A stretch of 64,000 nt of DNA from Clostridium frigoris (GTDB taxonomy: Bacteria > Bacillota > Clostridia > Clostridiales > Clostridiaceae): NCBI RefSeq assembly GCF_018861865.1, contig NZ_JAHLDV010000003.1, positions 97,978 to 161,977 of the forward strand, in the 5' to 3' direction. Shown here piece after piece: positions 16,984 to 26,781 of this stretch; the first letter of the stretch is position 1, and every line of letters starts with the position of its first letter. The notes beneath the pieces were generated by a model that saw only the letters and a program-made list of their open reading frames with translations, had not been told where the DNA came from and ran no database searches. The position numbers and the translations under genes are program-made.

Positions 16984-17499
16984 TTATTTACAATCATACT
17001 TTGATAAATTCAGCATATTATCAACTTTACATTTTAGTACTTTAATTACATCTGAAGATATCTCATCAACACTATTTGTTAAATCAAGAGCATTTTTAAT
17101 TTTTGAACTACGTCCAAAACTCGTATTTGTTAAACTAACTGCAGTAGCAGAAAAGTCAAGTGATGAAAGTGATAAGGTATATAAAGTATCTATCAATGGC
17201 TTCACATCATTTTCGAAATAAGCTCTTGCTTTAAAATCAAGCGGTAGTCTATCTAACTCAAATCTTAAAATGTTTATATCTACAACTTTATCTGTCAATA
17301 ATTTAATGCAAGAATTAGTAGCTGTATCTGTCGAACTCGATGTTGACTGACTAGCAGTAACTCCACCATTTAGGCTTAAAATTTGTTTGTTCATATCATC
17401 TATAATTTGTTGTTGTATTTGTTGATATTTTATACTATCACTAATTGCTCTTTTGTCTTGTTCTTTTTCATTATCTGAATTTGATTTTTTTTCTCCCAT
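16984..17499 (-). CDS. Hypothetical protein, 171 residues
   Basis: The N-terminal 65 residues are charged and then S/T-rich, with a helix IKYQQIQQQIIDDMNKQ; the C-terminal 100 residues are helical with hydrophobic faces (VDINILRFELDRLPLDFKAR, SSLDFSATAVSL). Three cysteines are present. There is no export signal. I recognise no family. AGGGG lies before the ATG. Monocistronic with a clear terminator. Confidence 0.6.
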   Translation of the reverse strand: MGEKKSNSDNEKEQDKRAISDSIKYQQIQQQIIDDMNKQILSLNGGVTASQSTSSSTDTATNSCIKLLTDKVVDINILRFELDRLPLDFKARAYFENDVKPLIDTLYTLSLSSLDFSATAVSLTNTSFGRSSKIKNALDLTNSVDEISSDVIKVLKCKVDNMLNLSKYDCK

Positions 17500-17608
17500 A
17501 TATACCCCTACATTCTTTAATAACTGTTATAGACTAATATTAAATTATATAAGATACATTTAGACTTTATTACACTTAAGGAAAAATTTCATTAAATAAA
17601 CAATAAAA

Positions 17609-19399
17609 CTAATCTATAATATATTTTTGACATTTATTGTAAATCTCAGTGTCCCCTTGTACTGACATAAGTGTTCCTTCCTCATTGTATTCTTCTGAAT
17701 CAACCTTAGCACCCCTATGCAAATATGCAACCATTGACTGATCAGTATATGGAATTAGCACATTAAATTTTTTCAGAGTATAAGGGAGCTCTTTACAAAC
17801 GTCTATTAATAATCCTTCCAAATTCGTACCATTTTTAGCCGATACTTCTATACACTTTAAATCCTTGTATTTTTCTTTTATTTTCAAAATGTTTTCTAGT
17901 GAGGCTTTGTCAATTTTATTTAATACCAATATCACCGGTTTATTAATTGCATTTAATTCTGTTAGCACACCATCTACAGCCTCTATTTGTAACTCTGCAT
18001 TTTCAGATGATACGTCTACCACGTGTAGCAACAAATCGGAATAAACGACTTCTTCAAGCGTAGATTTAAATGCTTCAACTAAGTCATGAGGAAGTTTTCT
18101 TATAAATCCTACAGTATCAGTTACTGCAGCTACTCTATTATCAGGTAACAGTAATGCTCTTGTTGTTACATCAAGGGTAGCAAAGAGCATATCTGCTTCA
18201 AATACTTTATCCTTAATAGCAACACTTTTTAATGCTGCTACATCACATAATGCATTTCTTAATGTTGATTTACCCGAATTAGTATATCCTACTAAAGAAA
18301 CTTTTGAAACACTATCACGACTTCTCTTTTCCCTTTGTACACTTCTTGTTGTTCTTATTTTTGCTAATTCTTTATTTAAATCAAATATACTTTCTCTTAT
18401 TCGTCTTTTATCAATTTCTAATTTTTTCTCTCCTGGTCCTCTTGTTCCAATTCCGGCACCTGTCCTTGAAAGCATTGTTCCAAGCCCGGTTAACCTTGGC
18501 AATCTGTATTTTAATTGCGCAAGTTCAACTTGAATTTTTGCTTCCCTAGTTCTTGCTCTTCGTGCAAATATCTCTAAAATAAGTGTAGTTCTGTCGATTA
18601 CTTTGCACCCAAGAACTTCTTCCAGATTTCTTACTTGAGAACCTGATAATTCATCATCAAATATAACTATATTTGCTCTTAGTGATTGCCTTGCACCTGC
18701 TATTTCCTCAGCCTTACCCCTGCCTATATATAAAGCTGCATCTATTTTATGCCTATTTTGAAGTACTGCGTCTACAGTTGCTACATTACATGCCCTTGCA
18801 AGTTCTATAAGTTCTAATAAATCTTCTTCACTTCCTATACCTACTAAAATAGCCCGTTCTGTATCATCTTCAACAACGTCACTTGTTTTCATTAATTTTT
18901 CAATGTATTTAACTTTATCTAAAATATCATATTCAATTACTTCATTTATATTTATTGGGCCCACTTCTTCTTCTATTAAAATATTATTGTCTATTCCACA
19001 AAACCCTATGTTATATTTTAAATTTTGCTTTTCTTTGGCTACTCCAATAGCAACAATACAATCTAGTTTTAATTTTACGAGCGCTGACATATCAAGCGCT
19101 GATAATCTAGAATTGCCGTTTGGATGAGTGTGTATTATCTTAACTCCTGATAAACGTCCTTCTCTTATATCAATTATAGGCAGTTCCACAGTGCTACTGT
19201 CTCCAATAGCCATACTGATAATATTGCCCTTCCTATCTATTGCTGCACTAATTTCTCTATCTAAATTTTGTGTTGCCTCCACAAGTATATCTACCAATTC
19301 AACAGACAAAATACAATCTTTAGAAACTTTTAATTCACAAGCATCTTCTAATTTATTTAAAATTGAATCTTTAACTCCATCTGTATTTCCGTATATCAT
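17609..19399 (-). CDS. hflX: GTPase HflX with N-terminal JAMM-like domain
   Basis: 596 residues, about 170 longer than classical HflX. From about residue 190 the usual HflX parts follow: the nucleotide-independent N-domain (YIGRGKAEEI), the glycine-rich linker (GTRGPGEKKLEID), then the GTPase domain with P-loop GYTNSGKST, switch region, DTVGFIRKLP and NKID. HflX splits or rescues stalled 70S ribosomes under stress. Residues about 40-150 contain IHTHPNGNSRLSALD, with His90, His92, Ser100 and Asp103 in the spacing of the JAMM metal-protease motif, and a Glu at about 49. The extension is known in clostridial HflX by length; its activity is inferred. GGAG precedes the ATG. Confidence 0.95.
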   Translation of the reverse strand: MIYGNTDGVKDSILNKLEDACELKVSKDCILSVELVDILVEATQNLDREISAAIDRKGNIISMAIGDSSTVELPIIDIREGRLSGVKIIHTHPNGNSRLSALDMSALVKLKLDCIVAIGVAKEKQNLKYNIGFCGIDNNILIEEEVGPININEVIEYDILDKVKYIEKLMKTSDVVEDDTERAILVGIGSEEDLLELIELARACNVATVDAVLQNRHKIDAALYIGRGKAEEIAGARQSLRANIVIFDDELSGSQVRNLEEVLGCKVIDRTTLILEIFARRARTREAKIQVELAQLKYRLPRLTGLGTMLSRTGAGIGTRGPGEKKLEIDKRRIRESIFDLNKELAKIRTTRSVQREKRSRDSVSKVSLVGYTNSGKSTLRNALCDVAALKSVAIKDKVFEADMLFATLDVTTRALLLPDNRVAAVTDTVGFIRKLPHDLVEAFKSTLEEVVYSDLLLHVVDVSSENAELQIEAVDGVLTELNAINKPVILVLNKIDKASLENILKIKEKYKDLKCIEVSAKNGTNLEGLLIDVCKELPYTLKKFNVLIPYTDQSMVAYLHRGAKVDSEEYNEEGTLMSVQGDTEIYNKCQKYIID

Positions 19400-19521
19400 C
19401 CTATATCACTCCATTCTACTAATATTTTAACTAATTTTCTTATTCTTATACTTGACAAGTTTCTTATAATTTTATACTATTGAAGCAAAATTGTAAATAT
19501 GTAAAGAGGGCGGGATTAACA

Positions 19522-20046
19522 TTGAATAATAAAAAAATAAATATTCTTATATCAAAAGATCAAATTAATGAGCGAATTGAACAACTTGGTGCTGAAATTT
19601 CCAAAGATTATTTCGAAAAAAACCTATATGTTTTATCATTGCTTAGAGGTAGCTTTATATATACTGCAGACCTTGTACGTCAAATCACTGTACCTACAAA
19701 AATAGGCTTTATGACAACTTCAAGTTATGGAGATGATGAAGAATCACAAGGACTCGTTAATGTTGTAAATGACATACCTGACAATATTTCTGGGTTTGAT
19801 GTATTAATAGTAGATGATATTATAGATACTGGTTTAACTATGAATTTCGTTATGGAACATGTTAAATCTTTAGGCTCTGCTAGTATTAAAACTTGTGTTC
19901 TTTTAAATAAGATAGAAAGAAGAAAAATTGAAATAACTCCTGATTACTATTGCTTTGAGATTCCAGATCTTTTTGTAGTTGGTTATGGATTAAATTATGG
20001 AGATTACTATAGAAATATACCATACATATTTAATTGGAAAGATTAA
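19522..20046 (+). CDS. hpt: Hypoxanthine phosphoribosyltransferase-like protein
   Basis: About 174 residues from a TTG start at 19522, supported by GAGGGCGG about 8 bases upstream; the open frame extends 14 codons further without a ribosome site. The PRPP-binding motif VLIVDDIIDTGLTM is intact, as are YVLSLLRGSFIYTADLVRQI-like (shown here as LSLLRGSF) and the C-terminal DLFVVGYGLNYGDYYRNIPY. It salvages hypoxanthine or guanine to IMP or GMP. The family start is normally close to the chosen one. Divergent from hflX and convergent with yunB. Confidence 0.9.
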   Translation: MNNKKINILISKDQINERIEQLGAEISKDYFEKNLYVLSLLRGSFIYTADLVRQITVPTKIGFMTTSSYGDDEESQGLVNVVNDIPDNISGFDVLIVDDIIDTGLTMNFVMEHVKSLGSASIKTCVLLNKIERRKIEITPDYYCFEIPDLFVVGYGLNYGDYYRNIPYIFNWKD

Positions 20047-20082
20047 TTTAAATCACCATATCTAATTGCCCCATAAATGCAT

Positions 20083-20134
20083 AAAAGTATAAAAAACAAA
20101 GTACTGTGACGTGTACTTTGTTTTTTATACTTTT
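20083..20134. terminator. Bidirectional terminator with 22-bp perfect stem
   Basis: Arms 20083-20104 and 20113-20134 are exactly complementary (begins AAAAGTATAAAAAACAAAG) with an 8-base loop. The A-run and T-run are inside the stem, so it can stop both hpt and the convergent yunB gene, whose stop codon overlaps it. Confidence 0.9.
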
Positions 20135-20807
20135 ACTCCTTACTATTTCCTAGTTTAAACCCAGTTCCATTTAAATCTAATTGAACCGCAGTATTAGGTG
20201 TTTTACCAACAATAATAGTTTCAGCAATTGGTACCTCATTAGTTACCTCAATATCATTACTTTTCAAAGGTATAAATACTCTAACTGTAGTTTTTACTTT
20301 AACATAGATTTTATGTCGTGTTTGATTTATACCTGCACTTTCAAACTCTGATGAATATTTAGTTTCTACATGTCCTATCGGTTGCATTTTAATAGTAACA
20401 CTGGGTCCATAATATGATAGAATATTATTTCTTGTTATATACCCTATAGGAACTTTGATTCCTACCTCTCCCAATTTCATCAATTCTTTTTGCGACTTTA
20501 GAGCAACATCACAAGCTATCTTATTCATTTTCAAAGTATCTGCCTTTAACATTACAATATTACCCACAGAATCTTTGTCCACCTTTATTATCTCATCATA
20601 GTTAAATTGATTTGAATATTCATCTATAATTGCTTTATTTACAATTTCTGTTGCTTTTGCTCTCATTTCTGAATCTGCGACTGTCATTACAGTTGGCATT
20701 GTAGTTTTATCAAAAATATATATAAAGATTGTAAAACTCATCATAACGATAGCTATAATTATTAATATTTTGCCTTTAATTTTATTATTAATATCCATTA
20801 CCCCCAT
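20133..20807 (-). CDS. yunB: Sporulation protein YunB
   Basis: 224 residues with one N-terminal membrane helix (about residues 12-32) and an extracytoplasmic domain. The characteristic YunB segments are present: ADSEMRAKATEIVNKAI, GYITRNNILSYYGPSVTIK, and the C-terminal QLDLNGTGFKLG. In Bacillus YunB is a mother-cell sporulation protein of unclear mechanism. Two ATGs three codons apart can serve as start; the second has a G-rich site only 3 bases away, so the start is uncertain. Confidence 0.9.
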   Translation of the reverse strand: MGVMDINNKIKGKILIIIAIVMMSFTIFIYIFDKTTMPTVMTVADSEMRAKATEIVNKAIIDEYSNQFNYDEIIKVDKDSVGNIVMLKADTLKMNKIACDVALKSQKELMKLGEVGIKVPIGYITRNNILSYYGPSVTIKMQPIGHVETKYSSEFESAGINQTRHKIYVKVKTTVRVFIPLKSNDIEVTNEVPIAETIIVGKTPNTAVQLDLNGTGFKLGNSKE

Positions 20808-21023
20808 TTAAGGTTATATGTTATTATATGTAACTCATTTAAGGTAAAGAATTCAATTAGTGCTTCAAAATACAATATTTTATATTAAGTTTAATTTAAA
20901 TAAATAAGATAATTATATGGTATAATATTAAAAGCTATTATAGTTAAACAACATGAATTTTTAGAGGTTGTGATAAAAATTGTTGGTTTTATCTACTTCG
21001 TAAAAATACAAGGAGGATACTTA

Positions 21024-23519
21024 ATGGATAAAAAAGAAACTTCTCAGAAAAAGAAAAAAATAGCTGGGGAGCATGTTTTAAAAAAAATTGTTTTTGCCAT
21101 TCTAATTATAGCCTTAGTAATCAGTGTATCCATGGTTGGAGTAATCTTAGCTATGATTAAGACGGCTCCTAGTTTAGATATTAATAAATTTTTAAAATTG
21201 GATGAAATTACAGTATTATTGGATGATTCGGGAAAAATTATGGATGAATATGTAATCTCGCAAAGAAGAATTAATGTACCTATTAGTGATGTACCAGTTA
21301 ATCTTCAAGAAGCATTTATAAGTATTGAAGATTCCAGATTTGAAACGCATCCAGGTATTGATATAAAAAGGCTATTTGGTTCTATATTTAATGATATAAA
21401 AATAAAAATAACTGGAAGTGGCCAAAGTCTTCAGGGTGCTTCAACAATAACGCAGCAATTGGTTAAATACAGAATATTTTTAGAGGATTCCATAGAGAAC
21501 AGAACCTCTATAAAAAGAAAAGTTCAAGAAATTTATTTATCACTACAAATAGAAAAAGTATTAACTAAGTCCCAAATTTTAGAGACATATATGAATACTA
21601 TTTTTCTAGGAGGGAATGCTCATGGTATAGAAGCGGCATCACAACAATATTTTAATAAATCTGTTAAAGACTTAACATTAAAGCAATCTGCTTTTATAGC
21701 TAGTGCTGCACAAAACCCTAGTGTTTCATACTCTATGGCAACAAAATCAAATAGGTCTAAAACAGCTTTTGAATCAAACAGAACCAAAGCGGTTTTAGAT
21801 AACATGTATAAATATAACAAAATTAGCAAGGTACAATTTGACTCAGCCATGGCTGAAGAATTAACTTTTAGTTTTTCACAAAAGAATACAAATAAAATGA
21901 ACTATGAGTTCTTCTCTATGCCTGCACTCCTTCAAGTTACTAAAGATTTAATGAAAAAATATAATATTAGCGAAACAGAAGCATCCTCAATGCTAATGTA
22001 TGATGGAGTAAAGATTTATACAACTATGGATAAAAAGATGCAAAATACATCACAAGCCTTAATTGATGCTCCTATGAACTCTTCACAAGCAAACCTACAA
22101 GCCTCATGTGTTATTATGGATTATCATACAGGTGAAGTTAAAACTATTATAGGTGGACGTAATGTTAAAGTACCTATGTCTTACAACAGAGCTACGTCTA
22201 CGTTATCAAAAACTACGTTATCAAAGACGTTAACACTGGACTTCTTTAGGGCTCCTGGATCAAGTATTAAGCCTTTAACCGTTTATGGTCCAGCTATTGA
22301 TACAAAAAAAACTACAGCTTCTACCGTTATCGAAGATTCACCTGTCTCTGCAAGTGTAGGATATAACCCTAAAAATTCACCTGATATATATCGAGGATAT
22401 TTAACTCTAAGAGATTGTTTAAAATATTCTGTTAACGTGGCCGCTGTTAAAATAGAGAATATGATTGGTCTAAAGACTGGTGCTTCTTATGGTGAGAAGT
22501 TTGGATTACAGCTAAATAACATAGATAAGACTAGTCAGTCTGCTATGGCCCTTGGTCAATTAGATGGTGGAACTAATCCTCTTACTATGGCCGATGCTTA
22601 TGGTGTTTTTGGTAATAGTGGAAATCGTACTGCTTCAAGATTATATACTAAAGTAGTCGATAGAACTGGTAAGGTGTTGCTTGACACAAAACCTGAAACG
22701 ACATCTGTTTTATCACCACAAAGTGCTTATATAATGTATGATTTATTAAAAGGCCCTGTAGGCCCAGGTGGTACTGGAACAAATGCTGTTTTTGGAGATA
22801 TGCCCGTTCGTGGTAAAACTGGTACTTCTTCTAATTCGAAAGACTTATGGTTTGTTGGTTTAACTCCATATTACTCTGCGGCAGTTTGGATTGGAACTGA
22901 TAACGCAGAAAAAATTGTAGGATTGGGGAGTAATGATGCTGCGCAGTTATGGGGAAAAGTTATGAAATCTGCTCATACTTCTCTACCAGTAAAGAACGTT
23001 GATATGCCTTCTGGTATATCCTCAATATCCGTATCAAAAGACTCAGGTAATATACCAACAGATTTAACTATTGCAGACCCAAGGGGTGATAGAGTTTACT
23101 CTGAACTGTTTATTGACGGGACTCAGCCTACAACTCTTGATAGCATACATGTTTCTGCTAAAGTCACAAAAGATGCAAGTGGTAACTATGTTTTGGCATC
23201 CGAATATACACCAATTTGGAAAATTGAAACAAGGGTTTTTATAAGAAGAGACTATGTGCCTAATGCATATTTAGAAGACTCTGCTTTTGTATTACCAACA
23301 TCAGTTGATACCTCTTCAGGTTCCTTTACTGCTCCTTCAATTGTTACTCCGAATATTAAATTAACTACTCCTGAAATAACACCTCCTGTTACTACTCCTA
23401 AAATCGGCGGTGGAAATACCACTACTAATGATGATCGTAATCAAGTTAATCAAGATACAACTATTAATAATAACTCTCCTAATGAAAATAATGACAACAC
23501 TACACCTATAACTAAATAA
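21024..23519 (+). CDS. Class A penicillin-binding protein (transglycosylase/transpeptidase, PBP1A type)
   Basis: 831 residues from the ATG at 21024, chosen for AAGGAGG 7 bases upstream. One membrane helix lies at about residues 25-50. The GT51 glycosyltransferase domain has EDSRFETHPGID and QGASTITQQLVK. The transpeptidase domain has the catalytic Ser in GSSIKPL (about 413), SVN (about 469) and KTGTS (about 597). The C-terminal 90 residues are P/T/N-rich and likely a wall-spanning tail. It polymerises and cross-links peptidoglycan outside the membrane. Monocistronic with a strong terminator. Confidence 0.96.
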   Translation: MDKKETSQKKKKIAGEHVLKKIVFAILIIALVISVSMVGVILAMIKTAPSLDINKFLKLDEITVLLDDSGKIMDEYVISQRRINVPISDVPVNLQEAFISIEDSRFETHPGIDIKRLFGSIFNDIKIKITGSGQSLQGASTITQQLVKYRIFLEDSIENRTSIKRKVQEIYLSLQIEKVLTKSQILETYMNTIFLGGNAHGIEAASQQYFNKSVKDLTLKQSAFIASAAQNPSVSYSMATKSNRSKTAFESNRTKAVLDNMYKYNKISKVQFDSAMAEELTFSFSQKNTNKMNYEFFSMPALLQVTKDLMKKYNISETEASSMLMYDGVKIYTTMDKKMQNTSQALIDAPMNSSQANLQASCVIMDYHTGEVKTIIGGRNVKVPMSYNRATSTLSKTTLSKTLTLDFFRAPGSSIKPLTVYGPAIDTKKTTASTVIEDSPVSASVGYNPKNSPDIYRGYLTLRDCLKYSVNVAAVKIENMIGLKTGASYGEKFGLQLNNIDKTSQSAMALGQLDGGTNPLTMADAYGVFGNSGNRTASRLYTKVVDRTGKVLLDTKPETTSVLSPQSAYIMYDLLKGPVGPGGTGTNAVFGDMPVRGKTGTSSNSKDLWFVGLTPYYSAAVWIGTDNAEKIVGLGSNDAAQLWGKVMKSAHTSLPVKNVDMPSGISSISVSKDSGNIPTDLTIADPRGDRVYSELFIDGTQPTTLDSIHVSAKVTKDASGNYVLASEYTPIWKIETRVFIRRDYVPNAYLEDSAFVLPTSVDTSSGSFTAPSIVTPNIKLTTPEITPPVTTPKIGGGNTTTNDDRNQVNQDTTINNNSPNENNDNTTPITK

Positions 23520-23559
23520 AAAAGCAACTATTAAAATATATTTTAATAGTTGCTTTTTT
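23518..23559. terminator. Bidirectional terminator
   Basis: Long perfect stem AAAGCAACTATTAAAA with its complement around TAT, flanked by A-run and T-run (23518-23559). It serves the PBP gene and the convergent spoVAE. Confidence 0.9.
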
Positions 23560-23914
23560 ATTTAGTTTTAGGATTAAAAATTAATGCCATAATATACCCA
23601 AAAAAAATCGCAGCAGTAATTCCACCTGCAGTACCCTTTATACCTCCTGTAAACGCTCCTATAAGACCAACCTCATCTACCTCTTTCATTACGCTTTTAG
23701 CCAAACTGTATCCAAATCCAGGCAGAGGTATACTCCCTCCTGCTTTCCCATATTCTATTACTATGTCATATATATTCACTGCTCCTAATAGTACACCGCT
23801 AGTTACAAATACAACTAAAATTCTAGCAGGAGTAAGTTTCGTAGTATCCATAAGTATTTGACCTATTACACATATAACTCCTCCAACTATAAATGCCATA
23901 ATGTAATTATTCAT
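23558..23914 (-). CDS. spoVAE: Stage V sporulation protein AE
   Basis: 118 residues with four hydrophobic segments, including GGVICVIGQILMDTT, LGAVNIYD and the conserved GKAGGSIPLPGFG loop. SpoVAE is part of the inner spore membrane channel that moves dipicolinic acid with calcium during sporulation and germination. It starts immediately after the spoVAD stop, so translation is coupled. Last gene of spoVAC-AD-AE. Confidence 0.95.
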   Translation of the reverse strand: MNNYIMAFIVGGVICVIGQILMDTTKLTPARILVVFVTSGVLLGAVNIYDIVIEYGKAGGSIPLPGFGYSLAKSVMKEVDEVGLIGAFTGGIKGTAGGITAAIFFGYIMALIFNPKTK

Positions 23915-24931
23915 TTATTCACCCCCAAACTCTATTGAAACAGCATGAGCAATTCCTGGTATTGTCTCACCCTGCAAAGTGGAAGTAGAACTTAAAAGAG
24001 CTCCCGTTGAAACTAGCAATATTCTTTTAAATTTACCCTTCAGCATGTTTTTAAGTAGATAGCCTGTTGCAACTACTGCAGAACAGCCACAACCACTACC
24101 ACCAGCATTAGTTCCTTGTATCGAAGCATCAAATATTTTCTCACCACAATCAATATAATGGCCTCTCATATCGTATTTATATTCAAGCAGTAATTTTTCT
24201 GTAAATTGCTTTCCTATAATGCCCAAATCTCCAGTAGCAATAATATCATAATCTGAAGGTTTTCTACCGGTATCCATAAAATGTTGTTTGATAGTGTCAA
24301 CTGCTGCTGGCGCCATTGCAACTCCCATATTATTCACATCAATTATTCCATAGTCTTTAACTTTTCCAGTTGTAATATGAGTAACGTAGGGGAATTTGCC
24401 TTTTTTGCCCAAAACCATTGAACCTGCACCTGTCACCGTCCATTGTGCTGTAATTGGTCTCTGACTTCCCATTTCAAGTGGTAATCTAAATTGCCTTTCT
24501 GCTGACGAAAAATGTGACGAGGTAGCTGCTACAACATAATTAGCAAGGCCACCTTCCATTATCATTGAACCAACACTTAACGACTCTGCCATAGTTGAAC
24601 ACGCTCCATAAAGACCTATAAACGGTATATTTAAATCTCTAGCGGCAAAACATGAAGATGATAATTGATTTAATAAATCACCTGCTAATAAATAATTGAT
24701 ATCAACTTCCTTTAACTTTGCTTTTTTTATACTCTCTGATATAGCAGTATATAAAAGACTTGTTTCAGCTTTTTCAAAGCTTCCTGTTCCATTAAGATCG
24801 TCTTCTATAATTTTATCGAAATACTCTTTTAATGGTCCCTGCCCTTCTTTAGGACCAACTATATTATAGGTACCAATAATTCTAGGTTTACTTTCAAGTT
24901 CTACTGTTTGAAGACCAATTCTTCTACCCAT
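23915..24931 (-). CDS. spoVAD: Stage V sporulation protein AD
   Basis: 338 residues, thiolase-like fold without catalytic thiolase activity in known members. Recognised by YGACSTMAESLSVG, AATSSHFSSAERQFR and GSGCGCSAVV. SpoVAD binds dipicolinic acid and is soluble on the outer face of the inner spore membrane. It overlaps nothing but is separated by only 6 bases from spoVAC and abuts spoVAE. AAGGTGGTGATG lies before the ATG. Confidence 0.96.
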   Translation of the reverse strand: MGRRIGLQTVELESKPRIIGTYNIVGPKEGQGPLKEYFDKIIEDDLNGTGSFEKAETSLLYTAISESIKKAKLKEVDINYLLAGDLLNQLSSSCFAARDLNIPFIGLYGACSTMAESLSVGSMIMEGGLANYVVAATSSHFSSAERQFRLPLEMGSQRPITAQWTVTGAGSMVLGKKGKFPYVTHITTGKVKDYGIIDVNNMGVAMAPAAVDTIKQHFMDTGRKPSDYDIIATGDLGIIGKQFTEKLLLEYKYDMRGHYIDCGEKIFDASIQGTNAGGSGCGCSAVVATGYLLKNMLKGKFKRILLVSTGALLSSTSTLQGETIPGIAHAVSIEFGGE

Positions 24932-24937
24932 TTTGCA

Positions 24938-25390
24938 TCACCACCTTAAAAAATAGTATAAAATTCCTACAATTACGGATGAACCAATTCCATAAACTAA
25001 AACAGGCCCTGCAATAGTAAACATTTTAGCTGCTACACCAAAAACAAAACCTTCTTTTTTAAATTCCATTGCTGGTGAGACGATTGAATTTGCAAACCCA
25101 GTAATCGGTACAACAGATCCTGCTCCTGCAAAATCACCTAACTTATCATATATACCAATTCCAGTAAGCACAGCACCTAAAAATACCATAACTATAGAAA
25201 CATATGTCCCTATCTGATCTTTAGGAATACCAATTTTTAAAAAAATATCACCGATGAATTGTCCAATTACACATATTAATCCTCCAACCCAAAAGGCATT
25301 AAAACAGTGTATTAGTAACTTAGGCTTTGGAATATTATTCGAATTAAGTTTATCAAATTTTTTTCTTATGACTTTTTCTTCTACCTTCAT
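24938..25390 (-). CDS. spoVAC: Stage V sporulation protein AC
   Basis: 150 residues from the ATG at 25390, chosen because GGAGG lies 5-6 bases upstream; a frame extension of 6 codons lacks support. Four or five membrane segments; family signature GGLICVIGQFIGD and AGSVVPITGFANS. SpoVAC can act as a mechanosensitive channel component of the dipicolinate channel. First gene of the spoVA operon; it lies about 190 bases downstream of sigF, and is expected to be transcribed by sigma-G. Confidence 0.95.
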   Translation of the reverse strand: MKVEEKVIRKKFDKLNSNNIPKPKLLIHCFNAFWVGGLICVIGQFIGDIFLKIGIPKDQIGTYVSIVMVFLGAVLTGIGIYDKLGDFAGAGSVVPITGFANSIVSPAMEFKKEGFVFGVAAKMFTIAGPVLVYGIGSSVIVGILYYFLRW

Positions 25391-25576
25391 AAAAATCCTC
25401 CTTGCCACTTTCGAGAGTTATTAGTAATTTGTTTTTTATAAAAATATAATAGTCTAATTACTAATTTTAGTATTTGCATTAATATAGTTTTTAATCAAAA
25501 AAATAAGATGTACTAAAGATAACTGGCTTCAAATCAAACTTGAAGTTATTTATCCATAATAAATCTTATTATCTTT

Positions 25577-26329
25577 CTAAGTTAATTTTTCCTTCATTAT
25601 TTTTAAGACTTTCTTTTCTATTCTTGATACTTGCACTTGGCTAATTCCCATCATTTTCGCTACCTGAATTTGTGTATTATCTTTAAAGTATCTGAGCATA
25701 ATTATTTGCCTTGATTTTGCATCAAGTTTTCTAAGTGCTTCTTTGAGAGATATTTTATCTAAAACTTGGTTATCTTCTTCATATTTTTCACTTAGCTTAT
25801 CAATTAACAATACCGGTGCACCATCATCTTGGTGTATCGTATCAAATAAATATAACATATTGCTAGCAGACTCTAATGCATATACTATATCTTCTTTTTC
25901 TATATTACAAAAGACCGACAATTCATCAATTGTAGGATCTCTACCCAATTTTTTGGTTAGAGTATCTTTATCATAATGCAATTGCCGTGCAGTATTTTTA
26001 ACGCTCCTACTTACTTTTATAATTCCATCATCTCTAAGGAATCTTTTAATCTCTCCCATTATCATAGGAACTGCATATGTGGAAAATTTCACATTATACT
26101 TAGTATCAAAATTATTAATAGCTTTTACGAGTCCAATACACCCTATTTGGAAGATATCATCATATTCATACCCTCTATTTAGAAATTTCTTACTTATTGA
26201 TGAAACTAATGGCAAATTCATTTCTACTAAAGTATCTAGTGCACCCAGTTCTCCATTCCTAGCCATTTGAATAAGTTGCATATTATCTTCATAATTATAG
26301 TTATTTTTTTTCACTATTTTTTGATCCAT
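25577..26329 (-). CDS. sigF: RNA polymerase sporulation sigma factor sigma-F
   Basis: 250 residues. Region 2 shows EYDDIFQIGCIGLVKAINNF and STYAVPMIMGEIKRFLRDDG; region 4 ends with the helix-turn-helix QVAKMMGISQVQVSRIEKKV. It directs forespore transcription after asymmetric division. Third gene of spoIIA, 10 bases after spoIIAB, with GGTGG before its ATG. Activity is held by SpoIIAB and released by SpoIIAA, both encoded next to it. Confidence 0.98.
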   Translation of the reverse strand: MDQKIVKKNNYNYEDNMQLIQMARNGELGALDTLVEMNLPLVSSISKKFLNRGYEYDDIFQIGCIGLVKAINNFDTKYNVKFSTYAVPMIMGEIKRFLRDDGIIKVSRSVKNTARQLHYDKDTLTKKLGRDPTIDELSVFCNIEKEDIVYALESASNMLYLFDTIHQDDGAPVLLIDKLSEKYEEDNQVLDKISLKEALRKLDAKSRQIIMLRYFKDNTQIQVAKMMGISQVQVSRIEKKVLKIMKEKLT

Positions 26330-26339
26330 AATATTCCAC

Positions 26340-26768
26340 CTAACTTAAAGGATTAAATATTTTTTTCATTATTATACTTGTTCCCCTACCTTTATCAGAC
26401 TTTACTTCTAGGCTGTCCATAAAAGTTTCCATTACAGTAAAACCCATTCCAGATCTCTCGAGGTCTGGACGCGAAGTGTATAACGGTTCCATAGCTAGCT
26501 CTAAATTATCAATTCCTTTCCCTGTATCATTAACTATCACTGTTAATTCAGTTCCATTAATAATAGCTTCAATAGTGATCATTTCCTCTTCACTTTCATA
26601 GCCATGAATAATTGCATTTGTAACTGCTTCTGATACAGCTGTTTTAACATCAGTGATTTCGTCAATTGTAGGATCTAATTGTGAAGCAAATGCTGCTATT
26701 GCTACTCTTGCAAAACTTTCATTCTGAGATTTACTTAAAAATTCTATCTTAATTTTATTGTAACACAT
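26340..26768 (-). CDS. spoIIAB: Anti-sigma-F factor SpoIIAB (serine kinase)
   Basis: 142 residues with the GHKL ATPase motifs: N-box [15 protein letters not shown]1 DTGKGIDN, and the ATP lid ending in RSGMGFTVM. It binds sigma-F and phosphorylates SpoIIAA using ATP. It is 13 bases downstream of spoIIAA with GGGGGA before the ATG. Confidence 0.98.
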   Translation of the reverse strand: MCYNKIKIEFLSKSQNESFARVAIAAFASQLDPTIDEITDVKTAVSEAVTNAIIHGYESEEEMITIEAIINGTELTVIVNDTGKGIDNLELAMEPLYTSRPDLERSGMGFTVMETFMDSLEVKSDKGRGTSIIMKKIFNPLS

Positions 26769-26781
26769 ACTAATCCCCCCA

